Shown here: in pieces, positions 33,275 through 34,232 of the stretch
How the letters are laid out: every line of letters starts with the position of its first letter
Position numbering within the stretch: the first letter of the stretch is position 1
DNA from: a virus
Virus record (IMG/VR): IMGVR_UViG_3300050015_000530
Span: 1 to 34,232 of that record
Strand: one strand, 5' to 3'
DNA: 34,232 nt
Notes under the pieces: model-generated
What the model saw: only the letters and a program-made list of their open reading frames with translations
Databases searched by the model: none
What the model was told of the DNA's origin: nothing
Made by a program: the position numbers and the translations under genes

Positions 33275-33349
33275 GGCTGTGTATCACAACGGTCTTCTAA
33301 ACCGTTTTAGTGTAATTGGATGATGTGGGTTCGAGTCCCATCACGGCTA
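33275..33349 (+). tRNA. Rearranged tRNA-Arg(TCT) without a D-arm in the normal place
   Basis: The acceptor GGCTGTG/CACGGCT (discriminator A), anticodon arm ACGGT-CTTCTAA-ACCGT (TCT) and T-arm GTGGG/CCCAT are all good. Only TATCACA lies between acceptor and anticodon arm. A D-arm-like GTGTAATTGGATGAT lies between the anticodon and T-arms, as if the arms were swapped. ATCA (33283) could pair with TGAT (33321). Confidence 0.6.
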
Positions 33350-33355
33350 CAATAT

Positions 33356-33427
33356 GCTCTTATAGTTTAATGGATAGAATGGGAATTTCCTAAATTTTCG
33401 ATTCGGGTTCGATTCCCGGTAAGAGTA
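33356..33427 (+). tRNA. tRNA-Arg(CCT)
   Basis: The acceptor GCTCTTA/TAAGAGT has discriminator A. Stem GGAAT/ATTTT closes TTCCTAA (CCT). The D-arm is normal and the T-arm is TCGGG/CCCGG. Confidence 0.85.
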
Positions 33428-33442
33428 CTAAAAACAATTGAT

Positions 33443-33592
33443 ATGGCAAACGTGATATGTCCAATGTGTGGTCATCTTGTGTATGCTACAGACGGTACAG
33501 AATTTGTTGTTTGTAAAGAATGTAATTACGTAATTTATATACCATATGAAGCACACGATAGAAAGGATGAAGAATCCCTTGGTGATTCTTGA
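33443..33592 (+). CDS. Zinc-ribbon protein (49 aa)
   Basis: MANVICPMCGHLVY ... FVVCKECNYVIY is a classic two-CxxC zinc ribbon (Cys 6, 9, 24, 27), followed by an acidic tail. The reading frame overlaps the next gene by 26 nt. Similar mini-ribbons bind nucleic acid or act as structural modules; role unknown. Confidence 0.7.
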   Translation: MANVICPMCGHLVYATDGTEFVVCKECNYVIYIPYEAHDRKDEESLGDS

Positions 33593-33755
33593 TGATAATC
33601 GGAAACCAATAACGACAAACGGTTATGCCTTTATTGACGAGAGTGGTCATACAATAATAATCGTTTACGGTGAAGGTCGCAGAGACGCAATGTCAAAGTA
33701 TTTATCCGAAGACGGTGATTTGTTGGGAATAAAGTATAAAATAATGCCTTTGTAG
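33567..33755 (+). CDS. Hypothetical small protein (62 aa)
   Basis: I start at ATG 33567, which has GAAAGG just upstream; an earlier in-frame ATG at 33546 is possible. Beta-rich (PLVILDDNRKPITTNGYAFI ... TIIIVYGEGRRDAMSKYL). The stop TAG lies ten bases into tRNA-Arg(TCG). No family recognised. Confidence 0.65.
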   Translation: MKNPLVILDDNRKPITTNGYAFIDESGHTIIIVYGEGRRDAMSKYLSEDGDLLGIKYKIMPL

Positions 33756-33820
33756 CATAATGGACAATGCGCTTGTCTTCGAAACAAGGTCTTATGCGGG
33801 TTCGAGTCCTGCCAGGGGTA
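33746..33820 (+). tRNA. tRNA-Arg(TCG)
   Basis: The acceptor GCCTTTG/CAGGGGT pairs with wobbles and discriminator A. The anticodon arm CTTGT-CTTCGAA-ACAAG is perfect (TCG). The T-arm is GCGGG/CCTGC. The first ten bases overlap the preceding ORF. Confidence 0.88.
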
Positions 33821-33823
33821 CAA

Positions 33824-34117
33824 ATGAGAACAACGGAATTAATACCAGTGTTTGTTGACCAATTGCCTCTTGAAGTCGAAGAAGGTAAGATGTATATTAC
33901 AGATAAATATGGTATATCTGTCCATCTTTGTGCTTGTGGTTGTGGTGAAAAAACTTTTCTACCGTTCAGACATATAATTGAGGGTCAAGAGCATGGATGG
34001 GTTCATTCAATTCAAGACGGTAAAGTTTCTACAACACCGTCAATAGGTAATTGGTTGTGGGAGAATCCTTATCATGCACATTATTTTATAGTGAATAACA
34101 AAATAGTTTGGTGTTAA
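33824..34117 (+). CDS. DUF6527-like protein (97 aa)
   Basis: The start at 33824 gives MRTTELIPVFVDQLPLEVEE; an earlier in-frame ATG lies in the tRNA. The protein carries SVHLCACGCGEKTFLPF, a WVHSIQDGKVSTTPSIGNWL segment and a final YHAHYFIVNNKIVWC, the layout I recall for DUF6527 (H-x-C-x-CGCG ... PSIGN ... SHYFI-x-NG-x-V-x-W). That family co-occurs with bacterial ubiquitin-like conjugation operons (BubE-type). A phage copy could counter such a system. It stops three bases before tRNA-Arg(ACG). Confidence 0.55.
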   Translation: MRTTELIPVFVDQLPLEVEEGKMYITDKYGISVHLCACGCGEKTFLPFRHIIEGQEHGWVHSIQDGKVSTTPSIGNWLWENPYHAHYFIVNNKIVWC

Positions 34118-34120
34118 TAT

Positions 34121-34195
34121 GCACCCGTAGCATAATTGGATTAGTGCATTGGTCTACGAAACCAAAGGTTGTGAGTTCGAATCTCACCGGGTGTA
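34121..34195 (+). tRNA. tRNA-Arg(ACG)
   Basis: The acceptor GCACCCG/CGGGTGT has discriminator A. Stem TTGGT/ACCAA closes CTACGAA (ACG, normally A34 deaminated to inosine by TadA). The T-arm GTGAG/CTCAC is perfect. Confidence 0.92.
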
Positions 34196-34212
34196 CAAAA
34201 CAAAACTCAAAC

Positions 34213-34220
34213 GTATTTAT
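34213..34220 (+). promoter_or_regulatory. GTATTTAT-class element at window edge
   Basis: GTATTTAT followed by an A-rich stretch. By analogy a gene start should lie just beyond the window. Confidence 0.5.
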
Positions 34221-34232
34221 ATTAAAGGTTTG

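Noticed and set aside
29-34117. Stop-codon recoding as in some Prevotella phages
   Set aside because: TAA, TAG and TGA all end genes at expected places (for example TAG at 9092-9094), so the standard code fits.
1953-34195. CRISPR array
   Set aside because: The regular spacing of conserved pieces is due to tRNA genes; no repeat-spacer units of constant length exist.

Overview
This window looks like part of a very large, AT-rich, lytic phage (jumbo or near-jumbo myovirus type) that infects a member of the Bacteroidota. Three things support the phage call: roughly 44 tRNA or tRNA-like genes plus a tmRNA, 14 free-standing homing endonuclease genes, and phage-type nucleic-acid genes (B12-dependent ribonucleotide reductase, T4 Rnl1-type RNA ligase, cREC protein). 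The host call rests on repeated TTTG/TTG-N18-21-TAnnTTTG promoters, the Bacteroidota housekeeping consensus; on A-rich leaders that mostly lack Shine-Dalgarno sites; and on a secreted Tyr/Asn/Gly-rich protein of Bacteroidota style. The standard genetic code fits throughout.

Layout. 29-1552: a cREC protein convergent with a secreted low-complexity protein. 1672-7660: tRNA block 1 (Asp, Glu, Val, Leu, Gly, Ala, Trp), headed by a promoter, a 30-codon leader ORF and an attenuator-like terminator, and interrupted by GIY-YIG, Vsr-like and HNH endonuclease genes. 7660-10121: a structured RNA and small phage genes, including an acyl-carrier-like protein. 10129-14454: tmRNA, HNH genes, small genes and scattered Leu and Met tRNAs. 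14464-16800: a minus-strand operon of candidate virion-packaged proteins. 16801-20794: methyltransferase, RNA ligase, papain-like protease and two ADP-ribosyltransferase-like proteins. 20832-22262: attenuator 2, then Tyr and Lys tRNAs and a Vsr-like gene. 22393-26928: VWA protein, NrdJ and a truncated helicase. 26949-30658: attenuator 3, then Thr, Cys, Asn, Ile, Ser, Phe and Gly tRNAs with HNH and GIY-YIG genes. 30667-34232: small phage genes, Thr and Arg tRNAs, two more HNH genes and a DUF6527-like protein.

How it fits together. The tRNA blocks appear to be targets colonised by homing endonucleases. Many endonuclease ORFs terminate inside the next tRNA gene, and some tRNAs beside them are damaged or rearranged. 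A second regulatory element, GTATTTAT, sits 11-19 nt before at least 18 start codons on both strands. At endonuclease genes it typically lies in the loop of a hairpin that would sequester the start codon in read-through RNA, which recalls T4 late control of I-TevI. The RNA ligase, the cREC protein and the tmRNA are consistent with a phage that maintains tRNAs and rescues ribosomes under RNA-damaging host defence. Several proteins share one of two short N-terminal tags that resemble T4 capsid-targeting sequences.

Limits. All tRNA calls come from hand folding. Protein functions come from motif recognition. No database search was possible.
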